Program-made: the position numbers and the translations under genes
From: DAOMFM01 sp035429825
GTDB taxonomy: Bacteria; Acidobacteriota; Blastocatellia; UBA7656; JADIYM01
NCBI GenBank assembly: GCA_044224215.1
Contig: JBGAKX010000003.1
Coordinates: 1-64,000, forward strand
Reading direction: 5' to 3'
DNA length: 64,000 nucleotides
The notes under the pieces: model-generated
Databases searched by the model: none
What the model saw: only the letters and a program-made list of their open reading frames with translations
What the model was told of the DNA's origin: nothing
In this document: positions 8,340-17,848 of the stretch, in pieces
Layout: every line of letters begins with the position of its first letter
Numbering within the stretch: position 1 is the stretch's first letter

Positions 8340-9824
8340 ATGGTGACGCTGCATCAGATTTCCGCCGGGCTTCGTGCCGACGCGTCGGGAGATCTCGCAG
8401 CGATCGCCATCGACGTGACCCACGATTCGCGCCGCGTCGGCACCGGCTCGCTGTTCGTCGCCGTGACGGGGCTTCGCCACGACGGCAACACGTTTGTCAG
8501 TGACGCGATGGCCGCGGGAGCGGTCGGCGTCGTCTCGGAACAGCCGCGGCCCGAGAACTTCAAGGGCGCGTGGCTGCAGGTCTCCGATGCGCGTCGGGCA
8601 TTGCCCCGTGCGGCGGCGATCGTCTTTGGACGTCCGTCGGAGTGGCTGCGTCTCGTCGGCGTCACGGGAACGAATGGAAAGACGACGACGGCGTATCTCG
8701 TCGACCGGATCATCCGCGAGGAAGAGGGCACCTCGGCGCTGCTCGGCACCGTGGCCTACCGCGTCGGTCGAAAGACCGTCAAGGCGGAGCGCACGACGCC
8801 GGAAGCCGCCGACATCCAGCGCATCCTGCGCTCGGCGGTCAACGAAGGCTGCTACTCGGCGGTGATGGAGGTCTCGTCGCACGCCATCGAGCTCGGCCGC
8901 GTCGACGGGTTGCGGTTCGAGGTCGCGGTCTTCACCAACCTCACGCAGGACCATCTCGACTACCACGGCACGATGGAGGAGTACTTCGCGGCCAAGCGGA
9001 AGTTTTTCGAGGGAACGGTCTGTCCGTGCCCGCGCTGGGCCGTCGTCAACGCCGACGACGCGTACGGGCAACGGCTTGCGAACGAGCATGAGGGCCCCAT
9101 CCTGCGATTCGGCACATCGCGGATGTCGGACGTTCGTGCCGAGAAATTCGAGTTGTCGCTCGACGGATTGCGCATGGACGTCGCGACGCCGATCGGCCCG
9201 CTCGAGATTCGGTCGCCGCTCGTCGGCCGTCCGTACGTCTACAACATCCTCGCCGCGACGAGCGCCGCGCTCTCGCTCGGGTTTTCGACCGAGACGATCG
9301 CTCGCGCGCTGCGCAACTGCGCCGGTGCGCCCGGCAGGTTCGAGCGCATCGCGCACACGGGCGGGTTTGCCGTCGTCGTCGACTACGCGCACTCGGACGA
9401 CGCGCTCACAAAGGTGCTCGAGACCGCGCGTGAGCTCACCGAGGGCCGAGTGATCACGCTCTTTGGCTGCGGCGGCGATCGTGACCGGACAAAGCGCGCG
9501 CCGATGGGCAAGGCGGCCGGCGCCGGCAGCGACATCGCGATCCTCACGTCGGACAATCCGCGCTCCGAGGATCCGCTGCAGATCATCGCCGACGCAGAAG
9601 TCGGTCTGAAGTCGGCCGGTGCGATGTACGAAACCATCCCTGACCGCCGCGAAGCCATTCACCGCGCGATCGCGATCGCCGTGCCCGGCGACGTCGTGGT
9701 CATCGCCGGCAAGGGGCACGAGGATTACCAGATCTTCGCCGACCGGACGATCCATTTCGACGACCGCGAGGTCGCGCGCGAGGCGCTCGACGCGCGCGGG
9801 CTCGGCGTCGGAGCGCTCAAGTGA
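8340..9824 (+). CDS. murE: UDP-MurNAc-tripeptide synthetase MurE, meso-DAP type
   Basis: About 494 residues from the ATG at 8340, which has CAGGGAGC just upstream; an in-frame GTG 42 bases earlier has no such site. The ATP-binding motif GVTGTNGKTTT and the central Mur ligase motifs are present. Near the C terminus TSDNPRSEDP carries the DNPR signature that marks MurE adding meso-diaminopimelate rather than lysine. The enzyme adds the third residue to UDP-MurNAc-L-Ala-D-Glu in the cytoplasm. It overlaps murF by GTGA. Confidence 0.96.
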   Translation: MVTLHQISAGLRADASGDLAAIAIDVTHDSRRVGTGSLFVAVTGLRHDGNTFVSDAMAAGAVGVVSEQPRPENFKGAWLQVSDARRALPRAAAIVFGRPSEWLRLVGVTGTNGKTTTAYLVDRIIREEEGTSALLGTVAYRVGRKTVKAERTTPEAADIQRILRSAVNEGCYSAVMEVSSHAIELGRVDGLRFEVAVFTNLTQDHLDYHGTMEEYFAAKRKFFEGTVCPCPRWAVVNADDAYGQRLANEHEGPILRFGTSRMSDVRAEKFELSLDGLRMDVATPIGPLEIRSPLVGRPYVYNILAATSAALSLGFSTETIARALRNCAGAPGRFERIAHTGGFAVVVDYAHSDDALTKVLETARELTEGRVITLFGCGGDRDRTKRAPMGKAAGAGSDIAILTSDNPRSEDPLQIIADAEVGLKSAGAMYETIPDRREAIHRAIAIAVPGDVVVIAGKGHEDYQIFADRTIHFDDREVAREALDARGLGVGALK

Positions 9825-11233
9825 ACGTCGCCGAGGCGTCGCGCCGAATCGGGGCCGGCGACCCTGCGCGCGCAATCGCCGACACCGAGATCGCCGGGTA
9901 CAGCATCGACTCGCGCACCACGCGCGAGCGCGACCTGTTCTTTGCGGTGACGGGTGAGCGCCACGACGGGCACCAGTTTGCGGGGGCGGCGCTCGAACGC
10001 GGCGCCGTCGCCGTCGTCGTCGGCCACACGGTCGAGGGCATAGACGCGGATCGGCAGATCGTCGTGCCGGATCCTCTCCGCGCGCTGCAGGAGCTTGCGC
10101 GCAGCGTACTCCGCGCGTGGGGCGGGCCGGTCGTCGCCGTCACGGGCAGTGCCGGCAAGACGACGACCAAGGACCTGACGGCGCGCGTGCTGTCCGCCGC
10201 CGGGCCGACGCACAAGTCGGTCGGAAACCTGAACAACGCGTTCGGCCTCCCAAAATCAGTGCTCGAGATGGAGACCGATGGCCGAACCGCGTCGCAGTAT
10301 CGTTACTGCGTGCTCGAGATGGGCATGAGCACGCCGGGCGAGATTCGCCGCCTGACGGAGCTCGCGCCGCCGAGCGTCGGCGTGATCACGATCGTCGCTC
10401 CCGTACATACCGAGTTCTTTGAGGACGGCGTCGAGGGCGTCGCGCGCGCCAAGGCCGAGCTCGTCGAGGGGATCAAGCCGGGCGGTTCCGCGGTGCTGAA
10501 CGCCGACGACGAGCGCGTGGCACGGATGGCCACGCTGCGCGACGATATCGGCGTCGTGCGATTCGGTCTCGACGCCGAAGCGGAAGTCACCGCCCGCGAC
10601 ATCGAACCCGAAGGGCTTGGCGGCTCGCGATTCGAGCTGGTGACGCCGACCGGATCGGCTCCGGTGACGTTGCCGCTCGTCGGTCGCCACAACGTGATGA
10701 ATGCGCTCGCAGCGGCGGGCGCCGCGGTGGCGCTCGGGCTCGACACCGGCATGGTCGCCGATGCGCTGTCGAACGCAGAGCCGTCGCGGATGCGCGGCCA
10801 GGTCGTGCGGCTCGCGAACGGCGCCACGATCATCGACGACTCGTACAACTCGAGCCCACGCGCGCTCGACGCGATGGTCGCGACGCTCGCGGCAATTCCC
10901 GCGGCCGTCCGCAGGATCGTGGTCGCCGGCGAGATGCTCGAGCTCGGGAGCAATTCGGCAGAGATGCACCGTGACGCAGGCAAGGCGATCGCCGCGGCGG
11001 GAATCGACATGCTGATCGGAGTTCGAGGGGATTCGCGAATGATGGTCGAAGGGGCGAGCGAGGCAGGGATGGGCGAGTCGGCCGTCTTTGTCGAGACGCC
11101 CGAGGCGGCGGCCGAACTGGTCGCACGGACAGTCGGTGCTGGCGACGTCGTGCTCGTCAAGGGATCGCGCGGGGTCGCTACGGATCGCGCGGTCGCCGCG
11201 CTCGTCGAAAGGTTTGGCGCCGGGGGCAGCTGA
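9821..11233 (+). CDS. murF: UDP-MurNAc-tripeptide:D-Ala-D-Ala ligase MurF
   Basis: The product is 470 residues. The GTG start overlaps the murE stop (GTGA), so translation is probably coupled. The P-loop is AVTGSAGKTTTKDL. The central LEMGMSTPGEI segment and the LIDDSYNSSP-like stretch IIDDSYNSSPRAL are typical of MurF. It adds D-alanyl-D-alanine to the UDP-MurNAc tripeptide, finishing the cytoplasmic pentapeptide. No ddl gene, which would make the dipeptide, lies in this cluster. Confidence 0.96.
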   Translation: MNVAEASRRIGAGDPARAIADTEIAGYSIDSRTTRERDLFFAVTGERHDGHQFAGAALERGAVAVVVGHTVEGIDADRQIVVPDPLRALQELARSVLRAWGGPVVAVTGSAGKTTTKDLTARVLSAAGPTHKSVGNLNNAFGLPKSVLEMETDGRTASQYRYCVLEMGMSTPGEIRRLTELAPPSVGVITIVAPVHTEFFEDGVEGVARAKAELVEGIKPGGSAVLNADDERVARMATLRDDIGVVRFGLDAEAEVTARDIEPEGLGGSRFELVTPTGSAPVTLPLVGRHNVMNALAAAGAAVALGLDTGMVADALSNAEPSRMRGQVVRLANGATIIDDSYNSSPRALDAMVATLAAIPAAVRRIVVAGEMLELGSNSAEMHRDAGKAIAAAGIDMLIGVRGDSRMMVEGASEAGMGESAVFVETPEAAAELVARTVGAGDVVLVKGSRGVATDRAVAALVERFGAGGS

Positions 11234-11237
11234 ACGC

Positions 11238-12329
11238 GTGTTCTATTACCTCCACGATTTCAATCTCGTACATGAGAGTCTCTCTTGGCTAAGAGTCTTC
11301 GAATACATCACGTTTCGCACCGCGCAGTCTGCGCTTACGGCCTTGGTGATCAGCCTGTTTTTCGGCGGGAAGCTGATCCGCAAGCTGCAGGAGTTCCAGA
11401 TCGGGCAGCAGATCCGCGAGGAAGGTCCGCGGTCGCACCAGGCAAAGCGCGGAACGCCGACCATGGGCGGCGTGCTGATCGTGATGTCCGTCGTCGTGGC
11501 GACGCTGCTGTGGTCGAACCTCGCGAATCCATACGTGTGGATCGCGATCTTCTCAATTCTTGCGTACGGCGGTATTGGGTTTGCGGACGACTATCGGAAG
11601 CTGGTTCGCAAGCAGAACCTCGGCCTGACTGGCCGTCAGAAGCTGGTGCTGCAGTTCGCGACGGCGCTCGTGATCGGGATCGTGCTCTTCAAGCTGACGC
11701 CGTATACATCCGAGCTGCAGGTGCCGTTCATCTCGGCGGTCAAGTGGAGTCCGCTGCAGTACTGGCCGCTCTACGTCGCCTTTATCCTGTTCGTGATCGT
11801 CGGAAGCTCGAACGCGGTGAACCTGACGGACGGGCTCGACGGGTTGGCCATATCGGTCACCTTCATCACCGCCGCATCGCTGACCGCATTCACGTATGTG
11901 ACGAGCCACCTGGAGTTCTCGCAATATCTCGGCCTCGTTCACAATCCGCAGGTCGGGGAACTGACGGTCTTCTGTGGCGCGCTGGCGGGTGCGAGTCTTG
12001 GTTTTCTGTGGTTCAACGCGCCGCCCGCGGAAGTCTTCATGGGAGATGTGGGCTCGCTTGCGATCGGCGGAGCGATCGGGACCGTTGCGGTGATCGTGAA
12101 GCAGGAGTTCACCCTCGTGCTGATCGGAGGCGTGTTCGTGATCGAGGCGCTGTCCGTGATGATCCAGGTCACGACGTTCCGCCTGTTCAACAAGCGCCTC
12201 TTCAAGATGTCGCCGATCCATCATCACTTCGAGCTGATCGGCTGGAAGGAATCCAAGATCGTCTTCCGCTTCATGATCGTCGCGATCATTTTTGCCCTGC
12301 TCAGTCTGAGCACGCTGAAACTGAGATGA
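11238..12329 (+). CDS. mraY: phospho-N-acetylmuramoyl-pentapeptide transferase MraY
   Basis: About 363 residues from a GTG at 11238, four bases after the murF stop; this gives the usual MraY N terminus MFYYLHDFN. About ten membrane helices are visible. Family motifs are present: KRGTPTMGG, the Asp pair in GFADDYRKL, NLTDGLDGLA, and the C-terminal SPIHHHFEL. The enzyme transfers phospho-MurNAc-pentapeptide to undecaprenyl phosphate, making lipid I at the inner membrane. Confidence 0.97.
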   Translation: MFYYLHDFNLVHESLSWLRVFEYITFRTAQSALTALVISLFFGGKLIRKLQEFQIGQQIREEGPRSHQAKRGTPTMGGVLIVMSVVVATLLWSNLANPYVWIAIFSILAYGGIGFADDYRKLVRKQNLGLTGRQKLVLQFATALVIGIVLFKLTPYTSELQVPFISAVKWSPLQYWPLYVAFILFVIVGSSNAVNLTDGLDGLAISVTFITAASLTAFTYVTSHLEFSQYLGLVHNPQVGELTVFCGALAGASLGFLWFNAPPAEVFMGDVGSLAIGGAIGTVAVIVKQEFTLVLIGGVFVIEALSVMIQVTTFRLFNKRLFKMSPIHHHFELIGWKESKIVFRFMIVAIIFALLSLSTLKLR

Positions 12330-12381
12330 CCCGGCGCCGCGCGACCCGCGCGCGGTCAAAGACCCGAACACGCAAGAACTG

Positions 12382-13758
12382 ATGGAATCGCTCGTCGACA
12401 GGCGAATACTGGTGATCGGTCTCGGCCGCAGCGGCGTCGCAGCCGCGCGATTTGCCGCGGCGCGCGGCGCGCGCGTGACGATCAACGACGCGAAGCCTGC
12501 CGACCAGGTCGGGCCCGAGGCGCGTGCGCTTGCCGACGAAGGAATGGCGGTCGTCGCAGGCGGCCATCCCGACGAGGTGTTTGCGGCGGCCGACACGGTT
12601 GTCGTGAGCCCTGGCGTCCCTGCCGATCTTCCGCAATTCGACGTCGCGCGTCGATCGGGCGCGGAGGTCATCAGCGAAGTGGAATTCGCATCCCGATACC
12701 TGCGCGGGCGGATCGTCGGCATCACCGGTTCGAACGGCAAGACGACGACGACGACGCTCACCGGCAGGATACTCGCCGACGGCGGCCATACGGTCACGGT
12801 CGGCGGCAACATCGGCACGCCGCTCATCTCGTTTGTCGAGCCGTCCACGGACGAGACGTGGCACGTCGTCGAGCTGTCGAGCTTCCAGCTCGAGCTGATC
12901 GATCGCATGCGCGTACATCGCGCGGTGCTGCTCAACATCACGCCGGACCACCTCGATCGACATGGCTCGCTCGGCGCCTACGCCGAGGCGAAGGGCCGGA
13001 TCTTCGAGAACCAGCAGCCCGAGGACCTCGCGGTCCTGAACGCAGACGATCCACTGGTCGCCGAGTTCGCCGACCGGACCGCGGCGCGCGTGTGCTTCTT
13101 CAGCCGGGCGGGCGAGCTCGGCGCCGGCGTCTGCCGGATGGGTGATCGGATCGTGTGGCGCGCGGCGGGCGGCGTGGTCGAGGACCTGATCGGCGTCGAC
13201 GAGATTCCGCTCTTTGGCGAACACAACCTCGAGAACGTGTGCGCGGCGCTCGCCGTCGGCCGCGACCTGGGCGTCCCGGTCGAACGGATGCGCGAGACGA
13301 TCCGCGCGTTCGAGGGCGTGCCGCACCGGCTCGAGCGCGTCGGCGAGATCGGCGGCATCGCGTTCTTCAACGATTCAAAGGCGACGAACACCGACGCCGC
13401 GATCAAGGCGATCGAGGCGTTCGACGGCCGGCCCGGACTTACGGTGGTGATCTTTGGCGGGAAGGGCAAGGGCCAGAATTTCACCGTGCTCGCCGCACCG
13501 TCGCGCGGTCGCGTGCGCCACGCGGTCGTCATCGGCGAAGCGAGCGCCGAGATCGAGACGGCGCTCGCGGGCGTCTGTCCGGTCGAGCGCGCATCGACGA
13601 TGAAGGACGCCGTTGCGCGCGCGCGCGCCGCTGCCGAGCCCGGCGATCGCGTCGTGCTGGCGCCGGCGTGTTCGAGCTTTGACATGTTCGACAACTACGA
13701 ACATCGAGGAATGATCTTTCGACAGGAGGTGGAGGCTCTCGCGCGGGCGGGGGCTTAA
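12382..13758 (+). CDS. murD: UDP-MurNAc-L-alanine:D-glutamate ligase MurD
   Basis: The product is 458 residues. The N-terminal nucleotide-binding fold (ILVIGLGRSGVAAARF), the P-loop ITGSNGKTTTTTL and the C-terminal FNDSKATNTDA motif are all intact. It adds D-glutamate to UDP-MurNAc-L-alanine. It follows mraY after 52 bases. Right after its stop codon comes a 282-base element with terminal inverted repeats that separates it from ftsW. Confidence 0.97.
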   Translation: MESLVDRRILVIGLGRSGVAAARFAAARGARVTINDAKPADQVGPEARALADEGMAVVAGGHPDEVFAAADTVVVSPGVPADLPQFDVARRSGAEVISEVEFASRYLRGRIVGITGSNGKTTTTTLTGRILADGGHTVTVGGNIGTPLISFVEPSTDETWHVVELSSFQLELIDRMRVHRAVLLNITPDHLDRHGSLGAYAEAKGRIFENQQPEDLAVLNADDPLVAEFADRTAARVCFFSRAGELGAGVCRMGDRIVWRAAGGVVEDLIGVDEIPLFGEHNLENVCAALAVGRDLGVPVERMRETIRAFEGVPHRLERVGEIGGIAFFNDSKATNTDAAIKAIEAFDGRPGLTVVIFGGKGKGQNFTVLAAPSRGRVRHAVVIGEASAEIETALAGVCPVERASTMKDAVARARAAAEPGDRVVLAPACSSFDMFDNYEHRGMIFRQEVEALARAGA

Positions 13759-14040
13759 CCGGAATCGGAGTCCCGAGGCCAGAGGCCTCCAGCAAACTGA
13801 ATAGCTCACGTGCCGGCTCATGCTCACGCTCACGCTCTCCTGTTCATGCTCATGCTCGAGCCGCGCGCCGGGCGCCACACACGGCGCCGTCTGTTCCAGG
13901 GGGACCTCATCGGGTGGGGACCGTTTGGCGGACGCTGGGTGTGGGTCCGACATGCGGCGCCTCCTGCTCGCGTTCACGCTCACGCTCACGTTCAAGCACA
14001 CGCACGAATTCACACCTCTGGCCTCGGGAGTCCGATTCTG
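13759..14040. mobile_element. MITE-like element with 26-base terminal inverted repeats
   Basis: The left end (about 13760-13785, CCGATTCC complement side) and the right end (14015-14040, starting CCTCTGGCCTCGGGA) are inverted copies matching at 24 of 26 positions. The interior contains direct repeats of GCTCACGCTCACG near both ends and a GGCGCC-acacac-GGCGCC hairpin. There is no transposase gene. It fills the 314-base gap between murD and ftsW, which holds no gene I can support. It is probably a non-autonomous palindromic element that moved into the operon. Confidence 0.6.
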
Positions 14041-14072
14041 TTCGGCGGAAGCATACACGCTGACTGATCGCA

Positions 14073-15161
14073 ATGACTCCCACAGGCTCATCAGACAAAC
14101 TGCTCTTCGCCACGGTCATCGGCCTCGTGCTGTTCGGACTCGTCATGATCCACAGCGCGTCGGCCGTGATCGCCATGGAGCAGGAGGGCAACCCGTACTT
14201 CTACCTGCAGAAGCAGGCGGTGTGGGCAGGGCTCGGTCTGGTCGGCATGTGCATCGCGATGCAGATCGACTACCGGTTCTACAACAGAAAGTTCGTCGTC
14301 TATGGCTCCCTCGTGACCGTCGTTGGAATGCTTGTGGCAGTCTTCGCATTCTCGCCGGTCAATGGCGCGCACCGTTGGATCAAGTTCGGAGGCTTTCAAT
14401 GCCAACCGTCCGAGATTGCCAAGCTCGTCACCGTTCTGTTCCTTGCCCATTGGCTCGACGTCAATTCTTCCGACCGCTCGCGATTCTGGCGTGTCCTCGT
14501 CCCATGCGCCGGCGTCGCTGGGCTCCTCGCGGTTCTCGTCGTCGCGGAGCCTGACCTCGGCACGGCGCTCGCCATCGGGACCGCGCTCGTCGTCGTGCTG
14601 TTCACGGCGGCCGTCCCGCTCAAACAGATCGCCGTGCTGCCGATGACGGCGGCGCCGTTCGTGGCGGGACTTCTCGTGTTCGTCCCGTTCCGGCTCAAAC
14701 GTCTGGGCGCGTTTCTCGATCCATGGGCCGATCCGACGGGCTCGGGCTATCACGTCATCCAGTCGCTGCTCGCGATCGGGACGGGCGGCGTGTGGGGCGT
14801 CGGGCTCTCGCAGGGCCGGCAGAAGCTGTTCTATCTGCCGGAGCCGCACACGGACTTCATCTTTGCGGTCATCGGCGAGGAGCTCGGGCTGTTTGGCGCG
14901 TGCGCGATCGTTCTCGTTTTTGGCGTCCTGGCGTGGCGGGGGCTGCGCGCGGCGGGCCGCGCGCCGGACGACTTTGGAGCGCTGCTCGCGACGGGGCTGA
15001 CGATCATGGTCGTCGCGCAGGCGCTCTTCAACGTGTCGGTCACGCTCGCGATGGTGCCGACAAAGGGTATTCCACTTCCGTTCGTGAGCTACGGAGGCTC
15101 GTCGCTGTTCATCAGCATGACCGCAATGGGCGTGCTGCTGAACATCTCGCAGGGGAAATGA
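14073..15161 (+). CDS. ftsW: SEDS peptidoglycan polymerase FtsW
   Basis: The product is 362 residues with about ten membrane helices. Family motifs include GLVMIHSASA in the first helix, AHRWIKFGGFQCQPSE, LPEPHTDFIFAVIGEELG, and the C-terminal GIPLPFVSYGGSS. FtsW polymerises glycan chains from lipid II at the septum and pairs with FtsI. Its place before murG and away from the mre operon separates it from the RodA paralogue at 59117-60232. Confidence 0.95.
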   Translation: MTPTGSSDKLLFATVIGLVLFGLVMIHSASAVIAMEQEGNPYFYLQKQAVWAGLGLVGMCIAMQIDYRFYNRKFVVYGSLVTVVGMLVAVFAFSPVNGAHRWIKFGGFQCQPSEIAKLVTVLFLAHWLDVNSSDRSRFWRVLVPCAGVAGLLAVLVVAEPDLGTALAIGTALVVVLFTAAVPLKQIAVLPMTAAPFVAGLLVFVPFRLKRLGAFLDPWADPTGSGYHVIQSLLAIGTGGVWGVGLSQGRQKLFYLPEPHTDFIFAVIGEELGLFGACAIVLVFGVLAWRGLRAAGRAPDDFGALLATGLTIMVVAQALFNVSVTLAMVPTKGIPLPFVSYGGSSLFISMTAMGVLLNISQGK

Positions 15162-15218
15162 CCGAACCGGGTCGTTGAGGATCCGGGCGCTCGCAGGTTT
15201 CGATTTCGTCCAAGGGAC

Positions 15219-16298
15219 ATGAAGATGATCATCGCCGCAGGCGGAACAGGAGGGCACATCTATCCGGGCATTGCAGTGGCCCGCGAGTTTCTCGCGCGCG
15301 CCGCGGGCAACGACGTGCTCTTTGTCGGCACCGCACGCGGGCTCGAGAGCACCATCGTTCCGCGCGAGGGGTTCCGGCTCGAGCTCCTGCAGGCGAGCGC
15401 GCTCAAGGGCGTGTCGCTCGTCCGCCGGATTGCGAGCCTGTTGGAACTGCCAAAGGGATTTCTGACCGCGCTCGGGATTCTCCGCCGGTTCGACCCCGAC
15501 GTGGTGGTTGGCGTCGGCGGTTATGCATCCGGTCCGATCCTGCTGATGGCAGCGCTCACGCGCCGCCCGACGCTCGTGATCGAACCGAACGCAATGCCCG
15601 GTTTCACGAACCGCGTGCTCGCGCGATTCGTGACGGCCGCGGCCGTGACGTTCGAGGAGTCGCTCGCGTGGTTCGGCGCAAAGGGCGTCGTGACCGGCAA
15701 CCCGGTGCGTTCCGATTTCGCGGGCCTCGCGCCAAAGACGCGTGGCGAGTCCACACGGCTGCTCGTGTTCGGCGGAAGCCAGGGCTCGCGCGCACTCAAC
15801 AACGCGTTGATCGCGGCGCTGCCGCACGTGAAGCCTGCCGTCGACGCGGGACGGCTCACGATCCACCATCAGACCGGGCCGCACGAGCTGGAACGGGTTC
15901 GCGCGGCATATGCGGACGCCGGGGTCGCGGCCGAGGTCGTGCCCTTCATCGACCGCATGATGGACGCATTTGCCGACGCGGACCTGCTGCTGTGCCGATC
16001 CGGCGCGACCACCGTCGCCGAGGTCGCCGTCGCGGGCAAGGCGGCGATCTTCGTGCCGTTCCCGCAGGCCGCCGACGACCACCAGCGCAAGAACGCCGAG
16101 GCGTTCGTCCGCGCCGGCGCGGGACGAATGATCCTCGAACGAATTCGTTACAGCGCGCTGCGCGGCGCATCGACGAGCGATGAACGACGGTCGGCGATCG
16201 ACCGGATGGAGAAGGCAAGCCGCGGACTGGCGCGCACGGATGCTGCCGAGCGGTGCGTGGATATCGCACTCGAGATTGTTCGTGGAAAGGAGGGATGA
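15219..16298 (+). CDS. murG: lipid II synthase MurG (GlcNAc transferase)
   Basis: The product is 359 residues. The N-terminal glycine-rich loop AAGGTGGHIYPGIAVA, the second loop VFGGSQGSRALN, and the UDP-GlcNAc-binding LLCRSGATTVAEVA are all present. It adds GlcNAc to lipid I at the inner face of the membrane, making lipid II. It lies 57 bases after ftsW. A 121-base inverted-repeat element follows before murC. Confidence 0.97.
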   Translation: MKMIIAAGGTGGHIYPGIAVAREFLARAAGNDVLFVGTARGLESTIVPREGFRLELLQASALKGVSLVRRIASLLELPKGFLTALGILRRFDPDVVVGVGGYASGPILLMAALTRRPTLVIEPNAMPGFTNRVLARFVTAAAVTFEESLAWFGAKGVVTGNPVRSDFAGLAPKTRGESTRLLVFGGSQGSRALNNALIAALPHVKPAVDAGRLTIHHQTGPHELERVRAAYADAGVAAEVVPFIDRMMDAFADADLLLCRSGATTVAEVAVAGKAAIFVPFPQAADDHQRKNAEAFVRAGAGRMILERIRYSALRGASTSDERRSAIDRMEKASRGLARTDAAERCVDIALEIVRGKEG

Positions 16299-16304
16299 GC
16301 ACCG

Positions 16305-16425
16305 GTGCATCGCACTCGTTACAGGGTGTGAGTCGGGCAACAAAAGTGGCAGCTTGTAACAGATGCTAACCCGTAGCCTGCGGCTTTAGTCCCCTGGTTT
16401 GTGCCCTGTAACGCGTGGGATGCAC
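16305..16425. mobile_element. short element with 22-base terminal inverted repeats
   Basis: The ends 16305-16326 (GTGCATCGCACTCGTTACAG) and 16404-16425 (CCCTGTAACGCGTGGGATGC) are inverted copies matching at 20 of 22 positions. The interior has an imperfect GTAGCCTGCGGCTTTAG palindrome of the kind seen in REP elements. There is no reading frame of note. It separates murG from murC and supplies an in-frame GTG upstream of the likely murC start, which I do not use. Confidence 0.6.
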
Positions 16426-16459
16426 CACGGCGAATCCGAAAGAACTCGACCTCGACACC

Positions 16460-17848
16460 ATGTTCCGCGACATCCACAGAATCCATATGGTCGGCATCGG
16501 CGGCATCGGCATGTCCGGCATCGCCGAGATCCTGCTGCACCTCGGCGGCGACATAAAGGTCACCGGGTCCGACACCAAGCTGTCGCCGATCACCGAGCGG
16601 CTGACCGCGCTCGGCGCTCGCGTCGTCGAGGGGCACAGCGCCGAGAACGTCGAGGGCGCCGATCTCGTCGTGACGAGCTCGGCCGTGCGCAAGGACAACC
16701 CCGAGGTCATCGCCGCTCGCAACAGCCAGACGCCGATCATCCCGCGCGCCGAGATGCTCGCCGAGCTCATGCGGCTGTTCCGTTACGGCATCGCAATTGG
16801 CGGCTCGCACGGGAAGACCACCACGACGTCGATGGTTGCCACGATCATGGCGCACGCCGGATTCGACCCGACGATCGTCGTCGGCGGCAAGCTCGCCAGT
16901 CTCGGTTCGAACGCGCGGTTTGGCCAGGGCGACTACATGGTCGTCGAAGCCGACGAGTCGGATGGCTCGCTCGTGATCCTCCAGCCGACGATCGCGGTCC
17001 TCACGAACGCGGATGCCGAGCACCTCGACCATTTCAAGAACATCGAAGAGATCTGCCGCTGCTTTGTCGAATTCGTGAACAAGGTGCCGTTCTACGGAAC
17101 CGTCATCCTGTGTCTCGACGACACGAACATCCAGTCGATGATCCCGAGCGTCAAGCGCCGGGCGATCACGTACGGGTTTCTGCCGCAGGCTGACTACGTC
17201 GCACGGGACATCAGCGAAGGCACGTCGTTCGGGTCCGAGTTCCGCGTGTTCTGGCGCGGCGAGGAGCTCGGCGTGCTGCAGCTCTCGGTACCCGGGCGGC
17301 ACAACGTCCTGAACGCACTCGCCGCGACGGCGGTGGCGCGCGACCTGAAGATCCCGTTCGCGCAGATCGCCGATGGGTTGCGCGAGTTCCGGGGCGCCGA
17401 CCGGCGATTCCAGATCAAGGGAGAGCGGGCCGACGTCCTCGTGGTCGACGACTACGGCCATCATCCGACCGAGATCCAGGCCACGTTGCAGGCGGCGGCC
17501 TCGAGCGGACGGCGCGTCATCACCGTGTTCCAGCCGCATCGCTACTCGCGGACGCAGCACCTGATGGAGGACTTTGGCCGCGCGTTCTACTCGGCTGCGA
17601 TCGTCCTGGTGACGGACATCTATGCGGCAAGCGAGGATCCGATTCCAGGCGTCACGGGTGAGCGACTGGCGGAGTCGGTGCAGATGCACGGGCACAAGCA
17701 CGCCGAGTACGTGGGCACGCTCGACCGCGCCGTGGTTCGGGTGCTCGAACTGGCGCAGCCGGGCGATCTCGTGCTGACGCTCGGCGCCGGAAGCGTGTCG
17801 CTGATCGGCGACGAGATCCTGAAGCGACTGGAGGCGCGCGCATCGTGA
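16460..17848 (+). CDS. murC: UDP-MurNAc:L-alanine ligase MurC
   Basis: About 462 residues. I choose the ATG at 16460 because the family normally starts MFRDIHRIHMVGIGGIGMSG. The in-frame GTG 45 bases upstream lies inside the repeat element. The ATP loop GGSHGKTTTTSM and the motif VDDYGHHPTEI near residue 330 are intact. It adds L-alanine to UDP-MurNAc, the first peptide step. It overlaps ftsQ by GTGA. The UDP-MurNAc-making reductase gene murB is not nearby. Confidence 0.96.
   Translation: MFRDIHRIHMVGIGGIGMSGIAEILLHLGGDIKVTGSDTKLSPITERLTALGARVVEGHSAENVEGADLVVTSSAVRKDNPEVIAARNSQTPIIPRAEMLAELMRLFRYGIAIGGSHGKTTTTSMVATIMAHAGFDPTIVVGGKLASLGSNARFGQGDYMVVEADESDGSLVILQPTIAVLTNADAEHLDHFKNIEEICRCFVEFVNKVPFYGTVILCLDDTNIQSMIPSVKRRAITYGFLPQADYVARDISEGTSFGSEFRVFWRGEELGVLQLSVPGRHNVLNALAATAVARDLKIPFAQIADGLREFRGADRRFQIKGERADVLVVDDYGHHPTEIQATLQAAASSGRRVITVFQPHRYSRTQHLMEDFGRAFYSAAIVLVTDIYAASEDPIPGVTGERLAESVQMHGHKHAEYVGTLDRAVVRVLELAQPGDLVLTLGAGSVSLIGDEILKRLEARAS

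Noticed and set aside
8295..9875. A 526-codon minus-strand frame across murE
   Set aside because: Antisense shadow of murE without family similarity.
14091..16343. A 750-codon minus-strand frame across ftsW and murG
   Set aside because: Both sense genes are unmistakable; the antisense product is low-complexity with no motif.
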